A stretch of 16,418 nucleotides of DNA from an uncultured Candidatus Competibacteraceae bacterium (GTDB taxonomy: Bacteria > Pseudomonadota > Gammaproteobacteria > Competibacterales > Competibacteraceae), in contig CALMNY010000505.1 in assembly GCA_937872125.1 (NCBI GenBank), positions 1 through 16,418 of the forward strand, given 5' to 3'. Made by a program: the position numbers and the translations under genes. Below, in pieces: positions 8,866 through 16,162 of the stretch. The notes beneath the pieces were generated by a model, which saw nothing but the letters and a program-made list of their open reading frames with translations, was not told the DNA's origin and searched no databases. Each line of letters starts with the position of its first letter. Positions within the stretch are counted from its first letter, which is position 1.

Positions 8866-11800
8866 GGCGCGGGCGGGTGGCGGTCCTGCTGGCGTGCGCC
8901 GCCCTGATCAGCGCCGTCGCCCGCGCGCAGGCGCCCGACACGGACCAGGTGACGCTGACCCTGCGCGAGGATGAGCCCAGCGCCTGGCAACCGCGCGTCC
9001 CGGGCGCCCTGGCGGGCGCCGACGCGCCGACCCTCGAGGTGACCGCGCCGCCGCGGCACGGGGTGATCGAGCGCGCGGACCAGGGCTGGCGCTATCGCCC
9101 GGCGCAAGACTGGTACGGGGAAGATGCGGCGACCCTGGCGTGGTGCGTGGCGCCGGCACGCTGTCACACGACGACGGTGAAGCTCCGGGTCACGCCGGTC
9201 AATGATCCCCCGGCCCTGGCGCCGCTGACGCTCACCACCCACCAGGACCTGCCGTCCGCCCCCATGCCGCTGGTCGTCAGCGATCCGGATGCCCGCCGCC
9301 CGCCCACCCTGGCGATCATCGGCAGTGAGCGCGGCAGCGCGACCCTGGAACAGGACCGGCTGCGCTTCACCCCGGACTACGGGGTCACCGGCACGGCGCG
9401 CGTCGACCTGATGCTGTGCGATGAGGCCGGCGCCTGCGTGGAGGCGGCGGTGCCGGTGCGCATCCGCAATGTCAACGATCCGCCGCGCTTGACGGTGACC
9501 CCGCTGGCGCTCGACGAGGACGCCGGCCCCACGCCGTTGGCCGTCACGGTGCGCGATCCCGATCCGGCGGACCGCTACGACCTGGCCGTCACCCTCGCTC
9601 CGGCGCACGGGGAGGCCGCCGCCACGCCGGACCGGCAGCAGATCACCTATACCCCGGCCGCGGACTTTCACGGCGAGGATCATTTTTTCATCGCCGCCTG
9701 TGATGCCGCGCAGGCCTGCGCCGATGCCCGGGTCAGCGTCACCGTGCGTCCGGTCAATGATCCGCCCGCGCGCGTGCTCCTCACCCTGGTGACCAAACAG
9801 GGCCAGGGTACGGACTATGTGACGCCGCTGGTGCTGGACGCCGACGCGGACGATCAGCATCAGCTCTCCCTGCTGTCGCCGCCCGAGGGGGTGTATCTGG
9901 AACTGGACGCGGCGCGCGCGGCCCTGCGGGCCCTGCCACAGCCGGGCTTCAGCGGCGCGGCCACCTTCCTGCTGCAAGCCTGCGATGCCGCCGGGGCGTG
10001 TGTCGTCAATGACGCTTTTCTCGACGTCATCCCCACCGTGACCGTGGCGCCGGAGGCCGGGACGCTGCCCGTGGCCCTGCTCGCGCCGGAGGCCCTGGCG
10101 GAGCAGGCGGTCGACATCCTGCGCACCGAGCCGTTGGCCCTGTATGGGACGCCGGCGGCCGCGCCCCTCACCGGCGTGGTGCGGGTCGACGCCCAACTGG
10201 ACGCCTCGGCGCCGCTGGCCTATCGCCTCGGGGAGGTCACCCTCCACCCGGGGGAGGAACGGTTTATCGCCTATGTCGACGTCGACGCCCACGCCGGCCG
10301 GCTGGAACTGCCGATCGCCCCTCTGCCCACCGGCCCCGTGCCCGCGGGGGCGGGGGGGCTGTTGCACCTGCGGGTCTCGGAACCGCACGCCCCCGACGTG
10401 CGCGTGCCCCTGGCACTGTGGGATCCCGGCGCGGCCATCGACCTGCGCGCGAGCCAGGCCCAGTTCGCCGCCAACGTCGAGCCGGTCCGTGTGCATGCCA
10501 GCAGTGGCGACCCCCGCTGCGCGGACGGCGTCCGCGTCGTGCGCGAGCCGCTGCCGCGCGCCGCCCCGGGGCGGGCCACTCGCTATTGCGCGTTGCGCTG
10601 GCTGGAGCTCCCGGACGGCCTGACGCAGGTCGCGGACAGCGAGGTGGCCCAACTCAGCGGCGTGGTGACGGGGGAGGGGAGCACGGCGCGCATCCGCTAC
10701 CAGCCGGGACTGCTCGTGTTCGCTGACCCGCAGGGCCCGGGGCGCTTTCTCCCCGGCCGCGAGGCCCGGGAATTTACCCTGGCCCTGGCCCGCCCGCGGC
10801 CCCCGGCCCTGTTCGTCATCCCGGTCAGCGACAACCCAACCGGGCAGGCCTATACCGCCGACGGCCCGTGGCCGGCCGCGGAGCGCGCCGCCCACGTCGT
10901 CGCCCGCGGGGACTACCCCGGCCTGACGCTCACCCTCGACGAGCAGACCCACGCCACGCCGCATCACCAGGTGCAGGCACGTCTGCCGGACGCGCCCGCG
11001 CGGATTACGGCGACCGCCCACTATCCGGCGGCCCCGCACCTCACCGCCCAGGCCCGGCTGGATCGGCGCCCCGGGGCGGCGACGCCCACCCCCCGGCTGG
11101 CGGCCCTCGACCAGCCGCCGCTGGCGGGCGCGCCCGTCACCGTCCACGGGCGCCTGTTCGGCCTGTCCGCCCCGCTGCCGCCCGAGGGCGGCGGCTGGCA
11201 GGTGCAGTTGTGCCAGCTCACCGCCGGTCAGCCGCCCACGGCCCTGACCGCGGCCCAGGCGCTGACCGCCGCCACGGGCGCCTTCGTCTTTGCCGACGTC
11301 TCCTTGCCCGCGGGCGACCTGGCGCTGGCGGTGCGGGCCGAGCGGCGCACGGCGGACGGCGACGGGCTGGAGAGCCTGCTCTCCGCCCCCCTGGCGGTGA
11401 CGGTGGCGGACCCGGCCCCGGTGGCCGTGACCCTGCGCGCCCCCCGCCCCCAGGGGGCCGTGCCCTTCGTGGCCGACCTGCGGGTGGAGCTGGCCCGGCC
11501 GGAGCAGGCCGCGGCCCTGGGTGAGGTGCGCTGGGAGAGCTCCGCGGATGACGGCGCTACCTGGACCCCCGTGCCGCCCGCGGCGCTCACCCCGCCGGGG
11601 TTGGCCTATGCCCCCACCCTGACCGCCGCGGGTGCCCGCCAGTATCGCGTCACCAGCGTCAATCGCTTCAGCGGCGCGACCCAGGTGGCGCCGGTGGTCA
11701 CGCTGCGCGCCTTCGACGTGCCGGACATCGCGCTGGTGGGCTTTGCCGACACCTACCTCGGGCGCGCCACCCCCTGGCGGGTGGTCTCCAGCGACCCCGC

Positions 11801-13097
11801 GCCGCTGCGCTATCGCTGGCGCCTGGAGCGCGCGGATGGCGCGGCGCCCCCGGTCGAACTGGAGGGCGCGACCCACGCGTTGGGGGCGGACCTGCCGGGG
11901 GCGCTGACGGTGACGGTCGCCGCGCGCCGGGCGGACGCGCCGGAGGTGCCCGAGGCCTGGCGCACCGTGCGCCGCCCGCTGCACGTGGGACTCCCGCCCC
12001 TGCGCCCACCCCGCCTGAGCGGCCCGGCCCGGGTGCGCGCCGGGGAGCCCGCCACCTATCACGCGCACACCGCGGCGACCCTCGACGCCACCGGGGACAG
12101 CGGCTGGCGCCTGGGCGGCCAGTGGCACTTGCCCGATGGCACGCGCGTGGCGGGCCCCCAGGTCCACTACACCCCCGCGGCCGGCGATCGCCCCCTGCGC
12201 TATGAATACTGGCTGGAAGGCCACGCCGACGCCACCCGCGCCAGCGTGACCCTCGCTCCGGAGATCTGGTCCTACCGCTGGCCGGACTGGCGCCTGTTCA
12301 CCCAGACGCTCCGTCCCTATGCCCCGGCGCGGGTCTACTATGAACTCAAACCCGATCCGCCCGACGCCCTCGGCGCGGAACCCGTGACGACGACCTGGGA
12401 CGTGCCGCCCGGGGGGGTGATCGAAGACCGCCAGGACGCCGGCATCGTGGTGCGCTATGACCGGCCCGGCAGCCATGCCGTCAGCGCGCGGGTGCGCGAC
12501 ACCCACGGGCACGCGGCCGAGCTCAGCCACGTCTTTGACGCCCTGGAGCCGCCGCCCCTGGGGGTCACCCTGACCCTGACCGCCGCCGATCCCTGGCGCC
12601 GCGCGCCGGAGACCGTCACCGCCACCTGGGAGGTCGCTGGCTTGACGGAGACCGAGGTGATCGAAACGGTGACCCTCACGGTGGACGACCGGGAACATGC
12701 CCTGACCTCGCGCGAGGGCGCGCGCTTTCCGCTCGACACCCCCGGGGAGCATCGGGTGCGGGTGGCGATCCGCACCAATTACGGGCGCACGGCGGACGAT
12801 CTGCGCGGGCTGGTCCTGACCACGGGCGTCCCGCCGCACTGCACGATCGACAGCGTCATGCCCGCCGGCCAGCCCCGCACCCTGCACGCGCGCTGCACGG
12901 CGGCACAGGGTGAGATCCGCCGCTACCACTGGGTGATCCGCTACGCCGACAACGGCGCGGAGCAGGCGGTGACCACCCGGGGCGGCGCCATCCGCCTCAG
13001 CCGGCAGGCGATGCAGCGGGGGGTGGCGGCGGTGACGCTGGTGGCCCGCGATGACAAGGACCAGGCCAGCGCCGCGGTCCAGTGGCCGCCGCCGTGA
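8862..13097 (+). CDS. Second giant secreted repeat protein (1411 aa), paralogue of the first
   Basis: A GTG start overlaps the preceding stop by 4 bases and has a good GGAGG site. The signal peptide runs about MRRGRVAVLLACAALISAVA with probable cleavage after residue 22 (ARA|Q). Residues about 26-392 hold four cadherin-like repeats of 91-94 residues, each with C-x5-C (first cysteines at 95, 186, 280, 374) and VNDPP separators. Residues 393-1411 form the module shared with the upstream protein. Cysteines 553/576 and 1327/1345 keep exactly the spacings (23 and 18) of their counterparts upstream. Cys784 has no visible partner; the aligned position upstream is methionine. The protein looks like a short-armed version of the first giant, so duplication followed by repeat gain or loss is likely. 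The two probably work at the same extracytoplasmic site, perhaps as a complex. No anchoring motif is seen, and function is not established from sequence. Confidence 0.92.
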   Translation: MRRGRVAVLLACAALISAVARAQAPDTDQVTLTLREDEPSAWQPRVPGALAGADAPTLEVTAPPRHGVIERADQGWRYRPAQDWYGEDAATLAWCVAPARCHTTTVKLRVTPVNDPPALAPLTLTTHQDLPSAPMPLVVSDPDARRPPTLAIIGSERGSATLEQDRLRFTPDYGVTGTARVDLMLCDEAGACVEAAVPVRIRNVNDPPRLTVTPLALDEDAGPTPLAVTVRDPDPADRYDLAVTLAPAHGEAAATPDRQQITYTPAADFHGEDHFFIAACDAAQACADARVSVTVRPVNDPPARVLLTLVTKQGQGTDYVTPLVLDADADDQHQLSLLSPPEGVYLELDAARAALRALPQPGFSGAATFLLQACDAAGACVVNDAFLDVIPTVTVAPEAGTLPVALLAPEALAEQAVDILRTEPLALYGTPAAAPLTGVVRVDAQLDASAPLAYRLGEVTLHPGEERFIAYVDVDAHAGRLELPIAPLPTGPVPAGAGGLLHLRVSEPHAPDVRVPLALWDPGAAIDLRASQAQFAANVEPVRVHASSGDPRCADGVRVVREPLPRAAPGRATRYCALRWLELPDGLTQVADSEVAQLSGVVTGEGSTARIRYQPGLLVFADPQGPGRFLPGREAREFTLALARPRPPALFVIPVSDNPTGQAYTADGPWPAAERAAHVVARGDYPGLTLTLDEQTHATPHHQVQARLPDAPARITATAHYPAAPHLTAQARLDRRPGAATPTPRLAALDQPPLAGAPVTVHGRLFGLSAPLPPEGGGWQVQLCQLTAGQPPTALTAAQALTAATGAFVFADVSLPAGDLALAVRAERRTADGDGLESLLSAPLAVTVADPAPVAVTLRAPRPQGAVPFVADLRVELARPEQAAALGEVRWESSADDGATWTPVPPAALTPPGLAYAPTLTAAGARQYRVTSVNRFSGATQVAPVVTLRAFDVPDIALVGFADTYLGRATPWRVVSSDPAPLRYRWRLERADGAAPPVELEGATHALGADLPGALTVTVAARRADAPEVPEAWRTVRRPLHVGLPPLRPPRLSGPARVRAGEPATYHAHTAATLDATGDSGWRLGGQWHLPDGTRVAGPQVHYTPAAGDRPLRYEYWLEGHADATRASVTLAPEIWSYRWPDWRLFTQTLRPYAPARVYYELKPDPPDALGAEPVTTTWDVPPGGVIEDRQDAGIVVRYDRPGSHAVSARVRDTHGHAAELSHVFDALEPPPLGVTLTLTAADPWRRAPETVTATWEVAGLTETEVIETVTLTVDDREHALTSREGARFPLDTPGEHRVRVAIRTNYGRTADDLRGLVLTTGVPPHCTIDSVMPAGQPRTLHARCTAAQGEIRRYHWVIRYADNGAEQAVTTRGGAIRLSRQAMQRGVAAVTLVARDDKDQASAAVQWPPP
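8937..10037 (+). repeat. Four tandem cadherin-like protein repeats with C-x5-C loops
   Basis: The loops read CVAPARC, CDEAGAC, CDAAQAC and CDAAGAC. Spacing between them is 91, 94 and 94 residues. Two of the repeats carry DPD and DADADD acidic runs in the position expected for calcium ligands of cadherin-like folds; the first repeat lacks the CD start of the loop. They are diverged from each other and from the 19 upstream repeats. Confidence 0.88.
10038..13094 (+). other. C-terminal module of giant protein 2
   Basis: Residues 393-1411 (1019 residues) match residues 1858-2877 (1020 residues) of the upstream giant in block order, length and cysteine spacing. The block ending in PARVYYELKPD is followed by a beta-rich stretch ending in RYHWVI. 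The near-equal length while the repeat arms differ almost five-fold suggests that this module is the conserved working or assembly part. Confidence 0.75.
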
Positions 13098-13106
13098 GCG
13101 GGACGC

Positions 13107-15242
13107 TCAACAGCGATGGCGCAGCCCGGTGATGCGCGGATCCTTGTGACTCTGCAGGCCCAGCTCCAACGCCCCCTCCTCGTAGAGGATGGCGCCAAAG
13201 CGCTTGCCGCGGGTGATGGCGGTATACAGCAGGGAGCGGGACAGCACCGGGTAATGCTCCCGGGCCAGGGCGATAATGACCGCGTCATATTCCGAGCCCT
13301 GGCTTTTGTGGACGGTCAAGGCATAGGCCAGCAGCAGGCCCTCGCTTTCGCGGCGGGTGTAGGTGACCGCGCGGCCATCGAATTCGACGGTCAGGGTGTC
13401 GTCCGCCGGGTTGATATCCCGGACAAACCCGGCGTCGCCGTTGAACACCTCCTTGGTGTAATCGTTCGCCGTCGCGATCACCTTGTCCCCGTGCGCGAAC
13501 GGCAGGGCGGACCCGACGCGCTCCGGCGGCAGATTGGGGTTCAGCCGCCGTTGCAGGCGCACATTCAACGCCACGGTGCCGGCCGCGCCGCGCTTCATCG
13601 GGCTGAGCACCTGGATCTGCCGCAGGGGATGAAAGCCGTAGGTCTGCGGCAGGCGGTCACACACCCACTCCTCGACGCAGGCGGCGATGTCCGCGGCGCT
13701 CGCCACCGCCAGGGCCACGTATTCGCGGCTATCGCCGCGGGGGGGCACCCGCCCGGCGCGAATGGCGTGCGCCGCCTGGATGATGTGACTGTCGGCGGCC
13801 TGCCGGTGCACCTCGCGTAAGGTCGCCACCGGGATGGCGCCACTGGCGATGAGGTCGTCGAACACGCGCCCCGGACCGACCGAGGGCAGCTGATCGGCAT
13901 CCCCCACCAGCAGCAGGGTGGTGGTCGGCGCCAGGGTTTCGAGCAGCCAGGCCATCACCTCAACGTCGACCATCGACGCCTCATCAATCAGCACCACGTC
14001 GGCCAACAGGCCGCCGCTGTTCTGGCTGTGGGTCCACAGCAGGCGGTGGATGGTGCTGGCGTCATGACCCGTGGCGGTGGCCAGGCGCTTGGCCGCGCGG
14101 CCGGTGGGCGCGGCGAGCAGGATCTTGGCCCCATACTGCTGGAGCACCTCGATGATCACCTGGGTCGTGGTGGTTTTGCCGCAACCCGGACCGCCGGTAA
14201 TGATCGCGATCCCGTGCTGCAGCGCCAGTTCCACCGCCTCGCGCTGGGAGGCGGACAGCGTCAGCCCGCAGCGCCGTTCCGCCGCCGCGATCGTGCCAGC
14301 CTCATCCGCCAGGCCATCCCGATACCAGGCCGGCGCCGCCGCGAGCCGTGCGCGCACCCAGTCAGCGACGCGCGCCTCGGCCTGGTCGAGCCGGGGCAGA
14401 TAGAGGAGATCCTCCCCGCCGAAGGAGCGGCGCGCCAGCCGGCCATCGTCCTCCAGCGCGGTCCCGACCGGCGCCAACGCCGCGGCGGCGCATTGCAGCC
14501 ATTGCGCTCCCTGCTCATACACCCGCGGCGGCGGCAGGGCGCAATGCCCATACTGCGCGGCCGTTTCCAGGGTATGCACCAGCCCGGCGCGCAGACGCTG
14601 CGGGTCGGTGGCGGCGACGCCCAGGCGCCGGGCGATGCCATCAACGGTAAGGAAACCGAAGCCCCGGACTTCGATCAGCCGGTAGGGCGTGCTGCGCACA
14701 ATGCCCAGCGTCTGGTCGCCGAAATGGGCCATGATCTGCTGCGCCTTGGCGGCGCTCACGCCCTGGCCTTCCAGAAACATCAGCAGATCCCGGTCCTGGT
14801 GATGCTTGGCCCAGGCGGCGGTGATCTGGGCCAGGCGCGCGGGGCCAATCCCCGGCACCTCCCGAATGCGCTCGGGCGTATGGTCGAGGACGTGAATCAA
14901 TTCATCACCGAATTGCTCGACCAACCGCTCCGCATAAGCGGCGCCAATGCCGGTGATCACGCCGGAAGCGAGAAAGGCGCGCAACCCCTGCGGACTGGCG
15001 GGCGGGGCAATTTTAATCGTCGAGGAGCGGAACTGGCGCCCATAGCGGCTATCCTCCACCCAATCCCCATAGGCGCAAATTTGTTCCCCGGCGGAAATCC
15101 CGGGCGCGACGCCCGTGACCCGGGCCTGGCGCCCGGAAGACCGCTCTTTCAGCAACAGGACCGCCCAGCCATTCTCCTTGGCGAATATCACCTGAATGAC
15201 GTCGCCTTCCAATTGCTGCGTAGGGGCACGGGTAACCATCAT
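13107..15242 (-). CDS. recD2: RecD2-family SF1B DNA helicase (711 aa)
   Basis: This is an ATP-dependent 5'-3' DNA helicase of the RecD2/YrrC family, acting in the cytoplasm in repair or replication-fork processing without RecB and RecC. The N-terminal domain (1-85) has the family pattern VEDSRYGRQF. Helix-hairpin-helix segments follow at about 86-112 (SGVITGIG), 129-144 (VPGIGPARL) and 192-208. The helicase core shows a Q-motif (TLSASQREAV, 328-337), Walker A GGPGCGKT (350-357), motif Ia APTGRAAKRL, Walker B VVLIDEAS (416-423), motif III VGDADQLPSV (446-455), motif V LTVHKSQGSEYD (642-653) and motif VI YTAITRGK (673-680). The length is normal for the family and all motifs are intact. The start is ATGATG, so translation may begin at 15242 or 15239; an in-frame TAG at 15255-15257 rules out a longer form. 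It lies downstream of the SLOG gene on the same strand, and its stop is 9 bases from the convergent giant gene. Confidence 0.95.
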   Translation of the reverse strand: MMVTRAPTQQLEGDVIQVIFAKENGWAVLLLKERSSGRQARVTGVAPGISAGEQICAYGDWVEDSRYGRQFRSSTIKIAPPASPQGLRAFLASGVITGIGAAYAERLVEQFGDELIHVLDHTPERIREVPGIGPARLAQITAAWAKHHQDRDLLMFLEGQGVSAAKAQQIMAHFGDQTLGIVRSTPYRLIEVRGFGFLTVDGIARRLGVAATDPQRLRAGLVHTLETAAQYGHCALPPPRVYEQGAQWLQCAAAALAPVGTALEDDGRLARRSFGGEDLLYLPRLDQAEARVADWVRARLAAAPAWYRDGLADEAGTIAAAERRCGLTLSASQREAVELALQHGIAIITGGPGCGKTTTTQVIIEVLQQYGAKILLAAPTGRAAKRLATATGHDASTIHRLLWTHSQNSGGLLADVVLIDEASMVDVEVMAWLLETLAPTTTLLLVGDADQLPSVGPGRVFDDLIASGAIPVATLREVHRQAADSHIIQAAHAIRAGRVPPRGDSREYVALAVASAADIAACVEEWVCDRLPQTYGFHPLRQIQVLSPMKRGAAGTVALNVRLQRRLNPNLPPERVGSALPFAHGDKVIATANDYTKEVFNGDAGFVRDINPADDTLTVEFDGRAVTYTRRESEGLLLAYALTVHKSQGSEYDAVIIALAREHYPVLSRSLLYTAITRGKRFGAILYEEGALELGLQSHKDPRITGLRHRC

Positions 15243-15283
15243 GCGCGGATCGATCTATTCATCACCAGCCAGGAAATCACCAT
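15239..15283 (-). CDS. Possible 14-codon leader ORF coupled to recD2
   Basis: The ORF reads MVISWLVMNRSIRA. Its TGA overlaps the recD2 start (ATGATG). An AGGAGG lies 11 bases before its ATG, while recD2 itself has no clear Shine-Dalgarno site. The peptide is too short for a domain and shows no run of one amino acid like those of classic attenuators. It may only load ribosomes that then restart at recD2. It could also be chance, because the spacing is longer than ideal. Confidence 0.35.
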   Translation of the reverse strand: MVISWLVMNRSIRA

Positions 15284-15294
15284 AACACACAATT

Positions 15295-15300
15295 CCTCCT
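15295..15300 (-). promoter_or_regulatory. Strong Shine-Dalgarno AGGAGG upstream of recD2
   Basis: A perfect AGGAGG lies 52 bases before the first recD2 ATG, much too far to serve it directly. It lies 11 bases before the leader ATG at 15283 and 4 bases before a GTG at 15290. The GTG frame ends after 11 codons at a TAG (15255-15257). The site is in the AT-richest part of the window (about 15240-15345). No convincing sigma-70 promoter pair was seen beside it. Confidence 0.5.
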
Positions 15301-15337
15301 CTTTAATAGGTTTATCATGCCCAAGCGGCGGTTTTCC

Positions 15338-16162
15338 TTACCTTTCGGTGATTCCGGGCGCGGCCGTCATCGGGTCGGTCTCTCCCTTGCGCGGCGCCGT
15401 GCTCCACAATACCCGCAGGGCGCGCCCCAGCCCCTTCGCTTGCGCGATGACATGCCGGCATGGCGAAGCATCTCCCGCCGCCAACGGCTCAAATACCACC
15501 ACATGGGTCGCGGCCATCACCAGGCGCGTTTCACAATCGAGCCGGGCGCGCGCGTTGTAATGGCGACCATGCCGATTCCGGACAATCGCGCGCGGCGCCG
15601 CCAGCTGCTCCCAATGGCATTGATAGCGGGCAAAGGGGATCTGGCGCTCACTGAACCAGCGCGCGGCCAATTCATCGAGTCCCCGATTATCCCCGCACAA
15701 ACCAAACAGCTCGGCGGGATTGAGCCGCGCGCACAGATGATCCAGTTGCGCGGCGAACGGGGCATACGCGGGGGGCAGTCGCCCGCCGGTCACCAATAGC
15801 CGCAGCGGTTTCGCTGGCAGGGGCGGGGCAAACGCATCCCAGCTCGCCGGTACCTGGATATTGCCGGGGCGGACGCGAAAGAGCTCCACATAGGGGCGGG
15901 GGTCGGGCTTGCCCCCCGGAGCGCCGGGGCACAACTGGCGGCCCGTAACGGTGAAGCGCAGCTGCGGGCAGCCGGCCGCCACCCGGCGCAAACGCTCGAC
16001 GCCGACCGCCACGCTGGCCAGGCCCACCGGCTGCTGATCGGCGACGCTGGTGACGCCCAGGTGATAGTGATCCCCGTAGAGGCCGTCGGCGCGGCCAGTG
16101 TCGCCGCCAACCACGGCGACGGTGCGGGGGGGCGGATCAGTTAAGGGTGAGTGGATCGACAT
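15338..16162 (-). CDS. DUF2493/SLOG-family protein with A1S_2505-like N-terminal part (274 aa)
   Basis: Residues about 119-252 fit the DUF2493 (YspA-like, SLOG superfamily) Rossmann-type fold, thought to bind nucleotide-derived ligands. They show LRLLVTGGR near 120, GDNRGLDELAARWFSERQIP (157-176), then HWE, RAIVRNR, and a terminal VVVFEP...HVIAQAKGLGRALRVL. Residues about 15-112 recall the phage/mobile-element A1S_2505 family: GLYGDHYHLGVTS, then PQLRFTVTG and F-x6-NIQVPASW. The GSNxxGRHG-type start of that family is missing or reduced to VVGGDTG. I chose the ATG at 16162, which overlaps priA by 26 bases; a longer form from 16225 would overlap priA much more. No Shine-Dalgarno site is obvious, so coupling to priA is likely. 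The function of such proteins is unknown, and many occur in phages and mobile elements. Confidence 0.75.
   Translation of the reverse strand: MSIHSPLTDPPPRTVAVVGGDTGRADGLYGDHYHLGVTSVADQQPVGLASVAVGVERLRRVAAGCPQLRFTVTGRQLCPGAPGGKPDPRPYVELFRVRPGNIQVPASWDAFAPPLPAKPLRLLVTGGRLPPAYAPFAAQLDHLCARLNPAELFGLCGDNRGLDELAARWFSERQIPFARYQCHWEQLAAPRAIVRNRHGRHYNARARLDCETRLVMAATHVVVFEPLAAGDASPCRHVIAQAKGLGRALRVLWSTAPRKGETDPMTAAPGITER

Noticed and set aside
8889..8900. Lipobox-like LLAC in the signal peptide of the second giant
   Set aside because: The hydrophobic stretch continues well beyond the cysteine and ends in a good ARA|Q signal peptidase I site, so a lipoprotein is less likely.
8814..12929. 1371-codon ORF on the - strand
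   Set aside because: Same register-matched antisense artefact, opposite the second giant gene; low-complexity composition with no recognisable motif.
13116..13820. 234-codon ORF on the + strand
   Set aside because: Antisense to the C-terminal part of recD2; no motif or ribosome site.
15303..15308. TATTAA as a -10 box for recD2 on the - strand
   Set aside because: No -35 match at 16-18 bases (the site reads CCGCCG), and transcription from it would start at the ribosome site itself.
14028..15560. 510-codon ORF on the + strand
   Set aside because: It is antisense to recD2, which has all helicase motifs, and no domain is visible in it.
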